Assembly: GCA_963932465.1 (NCBI GenBank) | Contig: OZ010792.1 | Location: 515,019,100 to 515,083,099, forward strand | Reading direction: 5' to 3' | Length of the DNA: 64,000 bases | Origin: Maratus speciosus | Lineage: Eukaryota; Arthropoda; Arachnida; Araneae; Salticidae | Shown: positions 48,031-59,669 of the stretch, one piece after another | Position numbering within the stretch: the first letter of the stretch is position 1 | Layout: each line of letters begins with the position of its first letter | Program-made: the position numbers and the translations under genes | Notes under the pieces: model-generated | What the model saw: only the letters and a program-made list of their open reading frames with translations | What the model was told of the DNA's origin: nothing | The model's database searches: none

Positions 48031-49366
48031 AGAAAGTAAAAAAAAACTATTCCAATTTCTTCAGTTTCATATTTCACGTGAAAATCATTCAACAAAAAAT
48101 AGGCAAATTATTATTACGGCTTTTGAATTATTTACAACAATGAAGGAAAATTGTTAAATTTTATTAGAAAATGTCCGTTGATTCTCAATGAAAAAAGCGA
48201 AATTTGGAATTATTAAGAAAAATATTTGAATAATGTAAATAAAAATTCGCCCACGTTACTCTCTAGATTATAATCCACCTATATGCAAAGGCATTTTATG
48301 ATCCGTTTTGATCCTGACGTCTGGCAAATGTTTTTACACTTTGAATTTATAATATTATTAGAATTAGCAAAGAATTAAAAATGAGTGGCATCAGGGACAA
48401 AAAGGCGGGAAGAAAAAATGAAAAAGTTATCATCTCCATAGGCTTTTCTATGTTAAATTAACATTGAGAAGTGACACTGGAAATAAATAAGTATTGCGCT
48501 GCCGCGCAATACTTAAATACCAGCGTTACTCATAGACCTGTCTTTCCTTTATACTATTGCACTAAGTGTAAACAGGTTCATCTTTCATAATCGGGTTGCA
48601 CTCAACTTTAAAAATATCCATGCTTAAAAATTACTTTAAAATCCATTAAAATCAGAAAACTGAGATACAATTTTATAACAAATTTCATTTGAGAGAACTT
48701 TTTTCTATTCGACATTGTAAAAAATGAAATTGTGTGATGTTTAAAAGTTAGAAAAATTGCAGTAAAGGCACATTTTATGGGTTACAATTTATGGGGCACA
48801 ATTTATGGGCACTGACATAGTGTTTTTACTTTATAATGTAGATAATACCATACAAACGAGAATTTCACTAAGGGCTGCGCGCTTTGGAGGAATTTCTTTT
48901 TTTCGTATTGTCCGGAAAATCACATATTTTTCTCTTATACCCGCCAAAGAAAACGTGCATTCTGTTATTAAAGCTCAGGGATTTTACTATAGTTGCAAGA
49001 CAATAAAGCCATGTTCTTTGATTGTCTTTATAACGATTTGTGGATGGGAATGCACAAATTTCAGTTATTGTGATTGCCGTATTATTTCGTTTTAATTTAT
49101 TTTACATGGAAGGATTCTTATAATTGACACGGGCGAAGCCGGGTAGTTCTGCTAGTTTAATATAAAAATGGCAAAAGTTTAGCTACCACTATTTCCGAAT
49201 AGTAATTTCATCAAATATCTTAAATTCTTCTTAAGACCGCCACCCTCTCGAGTAATATATCTACTGGTAGGTTGTTTAACGGAGTTTCGTTCAGATGCAA
49301 TTTTGTTAAGAATAAAGTGCGCTCCCTGGTGGTGGAATGTGGAACTAATAGAATGCGATTTTGTTA
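48031..49366. other. Non-coding DNA, includes repeat seen at 30270 and 51810
   Basis: No gene supported. About 48640-48780 (TGAGATACAATTTTATAACA then TGTGTGATGTTTAAAAGTTA) matches regions near 30360-30480 and 51960-52060. It is a dispersed repeat with three copies in this window. Confidence 0.4.
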
Positions 49367-49620
49367 AAATTTGGAAATCTAACAAGGCGATCTGTTTTAA
49401 ACTTTAAGATAGATTATAACAGATGATAAAAATTATCAAAAAGAATGGCGCGTCACATTTCGGGGGAGGAGGGAGAAGGGCGCGAACAAAATTAGGAAAT
49501 ATAACAAGGCGATCTGTTTGAAACTTTAAGATAGTTTATAACACATAATAAAAATTAAAAAAATGAGGGCGCGTCAAAAATTGGGGGGAGAGAAGGAGTG
49601 CGTTTTTACCAAGTGGAATC
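49367..49620. repeat. Direct repeat, 122-bp period, two copies
   Basis: AACAAGGCGATCTGTTTTAA at 49381 recurs as AACAAGGCGATCTGTTTGAA at 49503. Each is followed by CTTTAAGATAGATTATAACA-type sequence and a GGGGAG-rich end with GGCGCGTCA. Non-coding. Confidence 0.75.
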
Positions 49621-49770
49621 TAAAAATTGAATGCATAGAAAATAAGGGATCGCGAAGCGATTCAGGATGGAAACGCCAAACAATTACGACTGAGGTTGGC
49701 TAGAAAATAGGGATTGCTTCGTGATACCGAACGGAATCGCAAAGCGATTACGCAGGCGGTTGGTGAGCGT

Positions 49771-51113
49771 TAGAGGTCTGCACGGGCCGGAATTTCCAGG
49801 CCCGGGCCCGGCCCGAACGAAAGCTATCTTGGCCCGGCCCGGTGTAAAAATTGGAAGTTCGGCCCGAGCCCGGCCCGGCCCGTTTGCATTTTTACAGTTC
49901 TCGGTCCGGCCCGTACAAAAATCAATGAAAACAGGCCCGGCCCGACACAATTTCTACAAAAAAAACAACCCCCCCCCCCAAAAAAACCCGTTTTTTTCTC
50001 AACGTACAATTAAGATTCTTTTAATGAATACTACATACATATTTATGGGAACATTTTACAGTATATTTTGCATTACTATGATGTTCGCAAAACAGAAAAC
50101 ACACAATAGTAAACATTAACGATTACTTACAGTGTTTTAGTCATCGTGTCTACAGACATTTCAAAATGGAAATAAGGATTCATTAAAAGATTAATGTATT
50201 TCAGAATAAAGGATTAAAAACATGATAACTTTTGAAGCTGGTATAATAAAAAGTATATTTCTGAAAATATTTCTCTCATTTTTAAGGCTTTTCTCAAATC
50301 CAAAGGAGCTACATTTCGACACATTTATGAATTCTTTTCTTTTCGGAAACGCATAAAATTGGCAGGTATTCTTATTCAGAAGCTATGTAAATGTCGTTTT
50401 CTTTCATAGATAAAAGCAATATATCTTTCAGAAAATACTGTCAAAGTTAGCGTTTTGAATCGAATTTCTGGAAGCGATAGCACAGGAAAGGAGAAAAACG
50501 CGCAGTCACGTGGCAGGAATTTCTCTGTTATCTCTATAAGTAATTTATCAAATATGAAAAAAGCTATTCGTTTCCAAATGTCTTCAATAGGCAGGCCTGT
50601 CAATTTTATGCCTTTATAGTTAAAAATTTTGTCAGAAAATGTGTCTGAAAGCTTCGCATTGTTGAGCAGTGAATATGAGAACCACCTTAAGGTATATTTC
50701 CAAAGATACTGTTAAGAGAAGTTCATTATCACTATTAATATTACAAAACACGATGACTGTTCTATACATCCTGAGATCGATTAAGACCAGTTCCGTCCCG
50801 GCACGAGTCTGCTGAAAAAAAAATTAAACTCGGAATCAGACATCTTGTAACTGTACGATGCCGATCTCTACGACGGACATGTTACATTTCTGTATTGATG
50901 TTAAACTCGCATCGGCTCGTGACGCACATTTATACTTCTCGTGAAAATCATATTCATTGAAAATGGTTTGTATTTTATCTGCTTTGCTTAAATTCTTATA
51001 TCGGGCCGATAGGCCCGATTAATTTTTTTGCCGGCCCGTTGAAAAAATTGTCGTAATTCGGCCGGGGGCCGGGTACGGGCCTCGGGCCAAGCCCGGGCCC
51101 GTGCAGACCTCTA
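49771..51113. mobile_element. hAT element with GC-rich ends, perfect 8-bp TSD
   Basis: TAGAGGTCTGCACGGGCC at left and GGGCCCGTGCAGACCTCTA at right are inverted. The flanks are identical, GTGAGCGT (49763-49770 and 51114-51121). Sub-terminal regions are rich in GGCCCGGCCCG words. Its interior is AT-rich and contains family-K MITE copy 2. No transposase is seen. The flanking GTGAGCGTAGCGAGCAGGGG phrase is restored by excision, so the target was an older repeat. Confidence 0.85.
50286..50686 (+). mobile_element. TTAA-flanked MITE family K, copy 2
   Basis: Starts GGCTTTTCTCAAATCCAAAG and ends GAGAACCACC, flanked by TTAA (50282-50285 and 50687-50690). It shares with copy 1 GGAAACGCATAAAATTGGCA, GTTTTGAATCGAATTTC, AGTAATTTATC and TTGTTGAGCAG. 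It lies inside the hAT 49771-51113, so it inserted after that element. Confidence 0.85.
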
Positions 51114-51236
51114 GTGAGCGTAGCGAGCAGGGGGGGGGGGGTGGAGCCCCACCCCCTATATACATATAAATATATAGATAGTACAAAACATATTTCAGTT
51201 TTAAGATTTAAAATACATACTTTTATTTTATATAAA

Positions 51237-51401
51237 ATGACGTCATTTGGATCCGCTGAAGAATTCCACATTTACGATCCAGTCTTAAACAACATCTATA
51301 GAAAAGTATGCATAGGACGTCACTATCGCGGAATAATACACAAACCCAGCAAAACGCGATGTCGTAATTTAAAATACTCGTCAAAAGAATCGGGTATTTA
51401 A
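51237..51401 (+). CDS. Short open frame, function unknown
   Basis: 54 codons, MTSFGSAEEFHIYDPVLNNI then YRKVCIGRHYRGIIHKPSKT. Composition is more protein-like than the surrounding sequence. It sits just after a G-rich repeat end. No family recognised; possible transposon-encoded piece. Confidence 0.2.
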   Translation: MTSFGSAEEFHIYDPVLNNIYRKVCIGRHYRGIIHKPSKTRCRNLKYSSKESGI

Positions 51402-51668
51402 TTATTCATATGCCTTCATTTGTTTGTAACATTAATATGGATACTGAAAATTAAGTATAGTTTATAATAATTCCATGTTTTATCAGAAATCATTCATTTA
51501 TATTTTTTCAAAATTCGAAAAATGTTATTACACACAGTTTAATAAGATTGCATTCTTTCAGCTTTTTGATAAGAATTAAATAAATGCAAAGAAAATAAGT
51601 CACACAAATCTTCTTTAAAATACATTTTTATACCAGACGATATTCTTGTCATATTCGGAAAATGTTTC

Positions 51669-51903
51669 GCCCAGCCCTCCAAAAATCTCTATTTTTCTTC
51701 TCTCGACTTGTCTAAACTTCTGGGAATAGATGACAGATTTATGGGTTTTGTCACGTATTTTAATTACATTTTTTTTTCAGTTGTTATGAGAAAAGGGCAA
51801 CAAAAAGATATAGTAATCTACTATTTTCCCTTAACTTTCTACAGAAATGGAGTACTTCAGTTGCCACCATTAGAGAAAAAGCATTAAAAACTACAAAAAA
51901 AAA

Positions 51904-51934
<31 letters not shown>

Positions 51935-52560
51935 GAAAATAATATCTCAAAAAATAAATTGAGGTGCAGTTTTCAAACAAATTGTATTTAAAAGTACTCC
52001 CCCCCCCCCCCTTATACAGTGGTGTAAAAATTGAAAATGTGCGATGTTAAGAAGTTAAAAAAATTGATAAAATATTTCCTTAAGTTTGAATAAAACAATT
52101 CTTTATATATTTGTAAGTTATCAACTAACTTTGCCTTTTTTTCTACAAATTTTATCCTTGACGCCGATATGGAAAACTAAAAGAGAACATCACATTAGCA
52201 TATAAAAACGGAACAGATGCGATATGTTATCTCAAGTTTTCCCATTTTCCCTCACTTAAGACATCTTAAAATTTTTTCCATATCTTGCCAGACAGATTTG
52301 AGATAGAAGAAAAATTTCCGGAGGATCCCACTGATTGCTTGCCCTGTGATTTATTTTAAAGCTTCATATTTTACTTAAAAAGGACTTACATTTTTCATCT
52401 TCTACCCAGAAAATTCTCAAGAATCTAGAGAGGAAAAAAAATAAAAAATTCTTCTCACACCCTCTCTAGTTGACAAAACCCATAAATCTGTCATGTATTC
52501 CCAGAAGCTTAGACAAGTCGAGAGAAGAAAAATGGAGATTTTTGGAGGGCTGGGGGAAAA
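51669..52560. repeat. Inverted repeat, ~90-bp arms 0.7 kb apart
   Basis: CAGCCCTCCAAAAATCTC (from 51673) and GAGATTTTTGGAGGGCTGGG (to 52553) begin arms that continue through CTCGACTTGTCTAAACTTCTGGGA and its mirror to the ATAAATCTGTCAT phrase. The interior holds a long A run (51895-51935) and the repeat shared with 30270 and 48640. Possibly the ends of a damaged element. Confidence 0.65.
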
Positions 52561-53094
52561 TAAAGTAAAGGAAAAAGCTAGACTTCCGTTACTAAATCGA
52601 AGACGACAGAGATATAAAGTTTTCTCTTTTGTTTAGGGCTTCGAGGCCAAGGAATTATTAATACGTTTTCGTATTTTTTTAAACCGAAGAAGTCTTTCAA
52701 AAGTTTAACTATTGTGCCAATAAGTTACTAAATATTGAAGTATTCATTTAAACAATGCTTTGAAATTAACAATGGTATACACTTAAAGTTACTGTCTAAA
52801 TATGAAAATTGTCTTATTCATGTGTACTCTCGCCTATTTGTTAAATTATATAGATTTATTGGATATAAAATATGTCTGTTGTGATGAAAATGAAGAAGAG
52901 AGTGTACAAATAATAGATAGTTTACTACTACCACTATGTAGAATTTGACATGCATGATTATATCTGTGGGGAACATTTGAATAATCGGTGCAAAAACAAA
53001 ACTATGTTTTCCGCGGGTTCTAAGGAAATTGAAAAAAAAAAAAAAAAAAAAAAAAGAGGGATTACCCATCATACGTAGTATAGAGTAACTCTTG

Positions 53095-53320
53095 TAATCG
53101 TTTTAAAAATCGAAAAATTTTTTTGACGGATTTACACGTTTCAGACACTGGAGATTCCGAAAAACATATATTTTTAGAAAAAAAAAAATTGCCGTCCGTC
53201 TGTCTGTGTGTGTGTCTGTAAACGCTCTATCTCCCAAACAAATTGAGATAGATACTTGAAATTTGGTGTGTACTTAGTATGTAATAATGGGAAGAAGCCA
53301 ATTGAGTATCAGTAACCTCG
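53095..53320 (-). mobile_element. Reverse copy of the hairpin-tail module, without its array
   Basis: On the minus strand, ACAGACAGACGGACGGCAATT leads into a TTTTCTAAAAATATATG phrase and GTAAATCCGTC, matching the middle of the tails at 18330 and 47890. Adjacent ATCTCAATTTGTTTGGGAGA-like sequence continues the repeat. The terminal hairpin is eroded. A third, degenerate relative. Confidence 0.5.
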
Positions 53321-53863
53321 AACTATTTTTTTCGGACTCTCAAAATATTCGTTCTGATAAAAGGTATACACAAATTTTCGAAATTGCTTATTTGAAGGAG
53401 TGAATATAAAAAACAATAAAAAAACATAAATTTTGCATATAGAATGAAGTCGATCGATAATTAGTTGCCGAGATATTTGTAATCACTGAGAAAAATGACG
53501 CTTTCAAATCTGAGTAAATCGATGTTTTCATTTTATTTTGAAACTTTTTGTTTCAAATATGAAAACCCAATGCTTTCAATTTTGAAATACCAGCCATACT
53601 CAGTTTCAAACAAAATTACTTTTTATTCGTTAAATGGGGTAAATTTCACCAAGGTAGTTCAATTTATTAACATTAATCACTATTTCTTATGATTTCGAAT
53701 GAAGCGCTCCTGTCAGTAATATTTTATTACATGAAACGTGGCGAACTACATTTTTATTGTGTCCGCGGAAGAACATTTAAAAACCGTCGTAAGGTGAGAT
53801 CGCAGAAGCGGAAGCGTAGAGGTTTTTTTGTTGTTGTTGTTGCTGCTCTACTCAAGGTTGCAA

Positions 53864-53930
53864 ATGGACGATCACGTTAACGAAAGACTTCGGCAGTGGA
53901 ATTTGGAAGAATTCGTCGACAATTTTGAAA
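53864..53930 (+). CDS. Candidate first coding exon of a host gene
   Basis: The ATG opens MDDHVNERLRQWNLEEFVDN plus FE, then a strong donor GAAA|GTAAGTTC. Upstream (53740-53860) is locally CpG-bearing with a (GTT)n run. Charge and residue mix look like real protein; the W..EEFV..F pattern recalls the first helix of SAM domains, but the next exon candidate does not continue that fold. It ends in phase 1, which matches the exon candidate at 57245. This is a model from splice signals and open frame only. Confidence 0.4.
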
Positions 53931-54601
53931 GTAAGTTCATTCATTTTGTTGTTGTCGAAATTTTTTCCCATATTTTTATTGTTTTCACAATTTCTGTAAG
54001 TTGTCTTAAGATTAGGGTTAGCTATACACGATGTTTCACATTCGGCATTTTGATGATTGTAACATTAATGTTTTTGTCTTCATTTGTTCTTTCTGTTATT
54101 TTGACTACTAATTTTGATATATAATGCTTTATTTTTCATATAAAAATGATAATTTCAATCGTTAGACTATGAAACCCACGTAATCAACTTAATGTTTATT
54201 TGGCGCTTAAATTTTCACTTCGTTTATGAAATCCAATTTTTATTTAGATTCCCCGCCCCCTTCCCTCTTAAAGTTAGTTGCAACATTTGTTAAAAGCAGT
54301 AAATGAAACAAACAAGATTTTCCCTTTATGATTTGAAATTCAGTATTCTGTTTTTATATTGATAGCATATTATGAAGTTTAAAATAATGTGCATTACGAT
54401 TTTTATATAAATACGTTTAATAGAATGAAAATAAGAGAATTTTTTTCTCATATTTAGTTATTCTCCGAAAATAACCGTACCCATAGAGTTTAATCTCACA
54501 AATATTCTGTATTCTTTTGTATTTATCTCAGCCAAATAATGAATTATTCTAGTTCTTAATCTTCCTTATTAATGAATTAAAATAAATATTAATGTTATAA
54601 A

Positions 54602-55726
54602 TAGAGATGCACCGAATATTCGGTATCTATTCGGTATTCGGCCATGTTACCGAATATTCGGTTTGGCCGATTATCAAGCTATTCGGTATGCCGAATATCG
54701 AAGTATTCGGCTAAAAAAACTTTTTAAACATTTTATTAAAAACCGTATACAACTTCTAAGTTTAAGAGTCAACTTAAAAAGATATTCAGAATAATTAGAA
54801 ACAGAATCATATTTAAATAAAAGAGAATGATTTTACATTATTTATTTGCTGTTTGTTAAGTATTATTTAAGAAAATTAACCAATCACAAGGATTTTCATA
54901 GGAATTAATTATGTACAGATGCAAGTTTCTGAATATTTTCCCGTAAATAATCTGTTTCTTTCTAAGATTTTCAGAACAACGTTTACAATCTCTGAAAAGG
55001 ATTTCCCACTCCAGACACTGATGTAGAATGCATTAAAAAACTTCCTTGCTTAATCAAAGGGAGTAGAACAGTTATTCTTGTTAAGTTGCCACCATATAAA
55101 ATTTGAATACATTGTATTATTTATTTACTTTTACTTTAGTCTCTTCCTGACCAACAAATAATATATGATCCTGCACAATATTTTCACAATTTCTCTTTGA
55201 TTTTAAAATGTTTCTTTTAGAATTTAAGAAAATTTTATTCATCTGTTTTAATTCTCAGAAGAAGCCGTGAAATTTAAAATTTTACTAATTAAAAAAGGTT
55301 TATAACTATCCTCTTCTTGAATAACTCAAAACAGATTTTTTTCAGCATAAAGTTTACGGTACTTTTCGGTTAGCTGGGCGCCAGTGTTATATATATATAT
55401 ATATATATATACATACATACATGTATATATACATTATATATCTATGCATATGTTTTATATATACACACACATAGTATATATGTATATAAATATGTATGTA
55501 TACATATTTATGTATACATAATACTGCCGGCCAGCTAACCGAAAAGTACCAAGTTTACTTGAAAAAAGCTCTTTATTAAAATAAAAGTTTCTGTTTTAAA
55601 TATTATCTAAAATTGTTTTAAAATTTAACATTTTAATGGCTATAAACTTTGAAATATAAAAGTATTCGATGAGCCAAATATTCGGTATTCACTTCACATG
55701 TAGGCCGAATATTCGGTGCATCCCTA
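54602..55726. mobile_element. hAT-type element GATGCACCGAATATTCGG, copy A
   Basis: Starts TAGAGATGCACCGAATATTC and ends GAATATTCGGTGCATCCCTA, with several inner ATTCGG/CCGAAT words. The interior (ATGATTTTACATTATTTATT, ATTGTATTATTTATTTACTT, CACAATTTCTCTTTGATTTT) is shared with copy B at 61135. It carries a nested MITE at 55358-55550. There is no coding capacity. Terminal target duplication not clear. Confidence 0.8.
55358..55550. mobile_element. hAT-type MITE with perfect TSD and preserved empty site
   Basis: GGTACTTTTCGGTTAGCTGG at left and CCAGCTAACCGAAAAGTACC at right, flanked by identical AAGTTTAC (55350-55357 and 55551-55558). The centre is (TA)n/(TACA)n microsatellite. The homologous place in copy B (about 61724-61735) reads AAAGTTTACTTATAAAAAGC with no insert, the empty site. 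Confidence 0.9.
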
Positions 55727-56264
55727 GGCACCAAAAAAAAAATTGCTGATAAAAAGCTTCGAAATTGATTTGATTCTGTACTGTTGCACATGTTTTCATA
55801 CGTACTGGAAATTATTAAGTGTATAAATGTATGCATGTTGTTTCTGTAAGATATTTTAATACCATATAACATTTGACTTTAGCATTTGTCATGTATTTAA
55901 TTTCTTCCTGATTGAATAATATGTAGGGTAGATGTGCCAGTAGTAGACACGCTTTAATGTTTTTGGTTTATAAAAAAAATAACCAATAAACTTTTAGCAT
56001 TATTTTGTTTTTTCAAAACTCCCTCTTGCATGTTTTATAATCTGGATTATTATTGACACCCTTAATCAAATCAATCATTAAACAGAAAATAATGTTTCAA
56101 AGTTTATGCAGTTTTTCAGTGAAAATCTTAATGAAGATTCTATGAGCCGGCTTCATTTAATAAATTTATATATTCTTCAATTTTTTTGAAATATTTGAAT
56201 ATTTTTAATGGAGTAGTAATAGAAAATAGATAAGCTAAAACCTTTTAAAATCTCCAAATGCACA

Positions 56265-56850
56265 AACACAGCGGTAGAAATGATTAAAAAAAGTCACTGG
56301 TCCCAAGGACCAGTAAACATCAGAGTTTACTGGTCCGCAGACATCATCACTGGCCCTCTACATAAAATTATATTAAGTACCTTTAACACTTTGAGTGACC
56401 CCCCCCCCCCCCCTCTCCTCCTCCGAGAATATAAACCAAACTTCCTTTCAGTTACCCAAAATTTTCGGCATAATAAATTGTAAAATTATAATTTGCTAAA
56501 ATTTAAATAAGTAGTACATTAACAAAAACTGAAATTATTAATTATGTATTTTATTTCCGTTTATTTATTTTAACTGGCTAAGTTTTTATGCTTATTGTAA
56601 TGTTTGGTTGCGGTTTTTGTCAGGGATGGGAAAATTTAAGTTTACCTGTCAGAGAGGGAAAAAAGTTACTTGCTTCATCGGAATGTTAAAAGACATATTG
56701 AATAGATTTTTTTTTTTTTTTTAACCGAAATTTTTCTAATTTACCAATGTTTTTGAAGACAAAATAATATTTTGTATTTATCGCTAATGCTGCTTGGGGA
56801 CAAGCATTAACAAATGTTATTAAATACAAGAATATTGTTTTGAATTTTTG
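56265..56850. repeat. Dispersed repeat D/E, first copy
   Basis: Two blocks: D (56265-56660) with CCAAGGACCAGTAAACATCA, GAGTTTACTGGTC and CTTTCAGTTACCCAAAATTT; and E (56690-56850) with TTTTGAAGACAAAATAATAT and ATCGCTAATGCTGCTTGGGG. Both recur in the same orientation near 59670-60400 but in the order E then D. Confidence 0.8.
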
Positions 56851-57244
56851 CTTTATGGGCATGCAGTGCTCATACATGCAGTATTTTTTACTTACTGCCA
56901 CATGCATGCACAATTTTTTTTTATTTTTTTCAGGGTCAAAATTGATTTTGACCAGGACACTGGATAAAAGTGGTTTTAACCGTCCAAAATTGGTCAAAAG
57001 TGGTCAGAAATGGTCAAAACTCTTAAAAATGGTCTTAATTTTAATAATTATTTTTTCTTTGCAATTAAAAGTAACTTAATAAGTAATAAAAGTAATAGGC
57101 AGTTAAAAAAATAATACACTGATAAGTTAAGGAGGCTCATTAGTAAAATATGCTTATGCAATACAATAAGAAAGCTAGATCCATAATTGCCCTATCATTG
57201 TTAATAGTGTATCAACAGGGAAAAAAAATCGTTCTTCCTTTCAG

Positions 57245-57315
57245 CTGTTGATACAGGAGCATCTAAGAAATCTGCCCAGTATTGTTTAAAACTAGCAGCT
57301 GATGCTAAAGAAGAG
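57245..57315 (+). CDS. Candidate internal exon of the 53.9-63.2 kb gene model
   Basis: Acceptor TCTTCCTTTCAG at 57233-57244, then 71 bases open in phase 1: (A)CT VDTGASKKSAQYCLKLAADA KEE, and a donor GAAGAG|GTAGAA. Starting in phase 1 and ending in phase 0 is what is needed to join the exons at 53864 and 62986. Eleven bases after the donor begins the hAT at 57326. Alternative: the fragment belongs to a transposon's own coding sequence. No family recognised. Confidence 0.35.
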
Positions 57316-57752
57316 GTAGAAACAGGGTTGGCACGGTTTAAACCAAGTGGTTTTAACCATGGTTTAAACCACGGTTTAAACCAATTGGTTTTTTTGTCAA
57401 AAAAACCATTTGGTTTTTTTAGAAAAAGTCTAATATAATATTTTCTCTTGTTTGTAATTTAATTGTTTTAAATTATAGATAGAAGTAATTTCTACTTTTA
57501 ACACTTCATCTCAGCAGTCAACATGAGACATAATGAGCCTAGGTCATGTTTCTATGCATGTAGAAGGAAAATTAGCATGTGCTGATGAACATATCTGGTA
57601 CTCTAAAGATTTTCCTTAAAACATGTGAAATTAGAAAAGATAAAATAGATAAATATTATTCAATATTTAGCATAAAATATTTTCATTTTAAAAATGCAGA
57701 TTATTTACAGCAGTTAATAACAAAATACAATGATCTTTAAGATTTTGGTTAA

Positions 57753-58169
57753 GGCTGTTCTTAACTGCTCTGCTCAACAAGCGCAAAACGTTTTGACATA
57801 TTTACAAATTCATTTTTTAACGGAAAGGTATAAAATTGGAAAGCCTGGCCACAGAAGCGATTTGGAATTGAACTGTTTTTTCCATCTTTTGATCAATCGA
57901 TTACCTATTGAGTTATCAGCAAATTCGATCACGTGACAAACCCGTTTTTCGCCTGCTCTTGAGAGCTTTTTCTCCCTTTGCGAAGAAATTCAGTTCAAAA
58001 CGCCCACTTTGACTATTTTTTGAAAGATCTATTGAGTTAGCAAAAAAATGGAAAAACAGCTCAATTACATAGTTTCTGAACAACAACACCAGCTAGTTTT
58101 GATCATTTTCGCACAAAAATAAATTAAAACTTATGTCAGGAAGTTGCCTTTTTGGATTTGAGAACAGCC
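57753..58169 (-). mobile_element. TTAA MITE family K, copy 3, reversed
   Basis: The reverse strand starts GGCTGTTCTCAAATCC and ends with the GTTGAGCAGAG...AACAGCC side. It shares TATAAAATTGGAAAGCC, GCGTTTTGAACTGAATTTC and TGTCACGTGATCGAATT with the other copies. TTAA is kept at 57749-57752, while the other flank is TTGT, a mutated duplication. Inside the hAT 57326-59388. Confidence 0.8.
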
Positions 58170-58773
58170 TTGTAAAAGAAAATTTTCTGGATTGGGATTG
58201 GGGAAGATTATCCTTAAAGAATTTAAAAGAGTAGCTTAAGATATCAAATTGAACAACACAGCTTGCAAAAATTGAATGCTATTTATAGCATTTCAGTAAT
58301 ACCAATCAATCTTTTCTGTTAGTTGCTGAATCTAATGGCCAAAAATGTTGACTTGGACACTGGGAGTTATCACTCAGAAAACAAAATAACCAGAAGTATT
58401 TGGATATTAAAAAAAAATAATAATAATAACAACCACAGAATAATATATTATATTCATGAAATTGCATCAAATGTTTATTGATTGATTATTATATTATTAA
58501 TCAAAGGATTCTTCATACGATTTGCAAGGTATCAATGTTTCACTGCGTAGAGCAGTTTACTTTGAACATAAGACATAGGTGTTACTAATAATGTTTAAAT
58601 TAGAAATGATTTCAATTTTCTATATAATTGATTGTAATTATTTAATTTAAATATTTTCTGAAGTTATATTACTTACATAATAGCCAAAAATGTTTATTTT
58701 ATCAACAGATATGCATCTGTATACAATAGGAAATTATATTTAAAAAAACAGACAGTTTTGCATTTTATCTAAG

Positions 58774-59095
58774 TCTGGTGCTGCACATTACTTGAATCTT
58801 GTAGGACAAGATATTACAAACACAAACAAAGTTAATTCAATAATGAAGCATGTTATTGAAATGAAAAATTGCAGATGAGCATGAAGATAATATTGATAAC
58901 ATTGTTAAAATCATTAACAACGTATACAAAGAAGTAAAACATTTATAAAATCAACTTAAGCCTATTTCCCTTGCTTTAGATAAACTTAAAAAAGAAGATG
59001 CTACTATATCTGATGCATGCGACGAATGGTTAAGATTGCTAAAAGAAAAAGATCTTGAAACTTATTCTAAAATGATACAGTCTCGATAAAAGAGC
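58774..59095 (+). pseudogene. hAT transposase fragment, broken
   Basis: SGAAHYLNLVGQDITNTNKV matches the conserved C/A-A-H-x-LNL segment of hAT transposases. After a frameshift the sequence continues ADEHEDNIDNIVKIINNVYK, then LKPISLALDKLKKEDATISD and ACDEWLRLL, the helical region seen in the same family. At least one frameshift and two stops. The remaining catalytic and dimerisation parts are absent. Confidence 0.75.
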
Positions 59096-59392
59096 TTGTG
59101 TATAAAAAATAATTAAAACATTTGTGTTGTATCTTGGTGTTGTAATTTATGTTATGGCTTTTTTAAATTTGGTATTTGCTGGTGTTATGTTACTTATATT
59201 ATGACATTTTTAACAAATGTTAACTTTGTTTTTAACATATGCTAGTAAAATATATTTGATTAGTAGTAAATAAATTGAATAGTCAATTTCAGTGGTCAAA
59301 ATGGTCAAAATTGATTTTGACCAGGACGGTTAAAACCGGTTTAAACCGCTGGTTAAAACCACCATGGTTAAAACCGAGACAACCCTGATTTT

Positions 59393-59665
59393 TTTACTAT
59401 TTGCTTTTTACAAATTCCCTTTCCCCTCTCTTTTTTTAGAAATAACGTTTGGAAAATGTTGGTATTTTGTTTTGAAAATATCATTGTTTTTGATTGGACT
59501 TAGATCAATTTTAATATTTATATGAATCTCAGAATCATTATCATTACAAAATTTTATACTATTTGCTTTTTACAAATTTCTCTTCCCCCTCCCCCATCTC
59601 TCTCGCTCTCTCTTTTTTCCTAAAATAACATTTGGAGAACTTTGGTATTTTGTTTGTAAAAGCAT
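59393..59665. repeat. Direct repeat, ~165-bp spacing
   Basis: CTATTTGCTTTTTACAAATT followed by a CCCCTCTC-type pyrimidine tract and TTTGGTATTTTGTTT-like sequence occurs at about 59398 and 59561. Local tandem duplication, non-coding. Confidence 0.7.
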
Positions 59666-59669
59666 GTTA

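Larger units (their letters stand above)
43051..49158 (+). mobile_element. Helentron-like composite, 5' and 3' ends with nested elements
   Basis: 43051 starts CTATATATATAAAAGCCG followed by a CTGTGTGTATGTCC and TTTGACCGATTTGCACGAAA phrase typical of Helentron-like 5' ends. About 49130-49155 reads GGGCGAAGCCGGGTAGTTCT then GCTAGT, typical of the 3' hairpin end. Between them lie TTAA and ATG-flanked foldbacks (44155 and 45328) and the array at 46600. Whether the two ends belong to one element cannot be decided from this sequence alone. Confidence 0.45.
57326..59388 (+). mobile_element. hAT element with GGTTTAAACC sub-termini and broken transposase
   Basis: Left CAGGGTTGGCACGGTTTAAA and right AAAACCGAGACAACCCTG with many AACCATGGT/GGTTTAAACC words. 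CAGGGTTG is a typical hAT start. No clean target duplication. Contains MITE K copy 3 and a transposase fragment. A GGTCAAAATTGATTTTGACC palindrome at 59310 also occurs at 56936, where a second CAGGG start lies, so an additional partial copy may abut on the left. Confidence 0.65.

Noticed and set aside
47781..48095. 104-residue minus-strand open frame
   Set aside because: It runs across the tail of the tandem element, including the GACAGACAG tract and hairpin. No protein-like signal.
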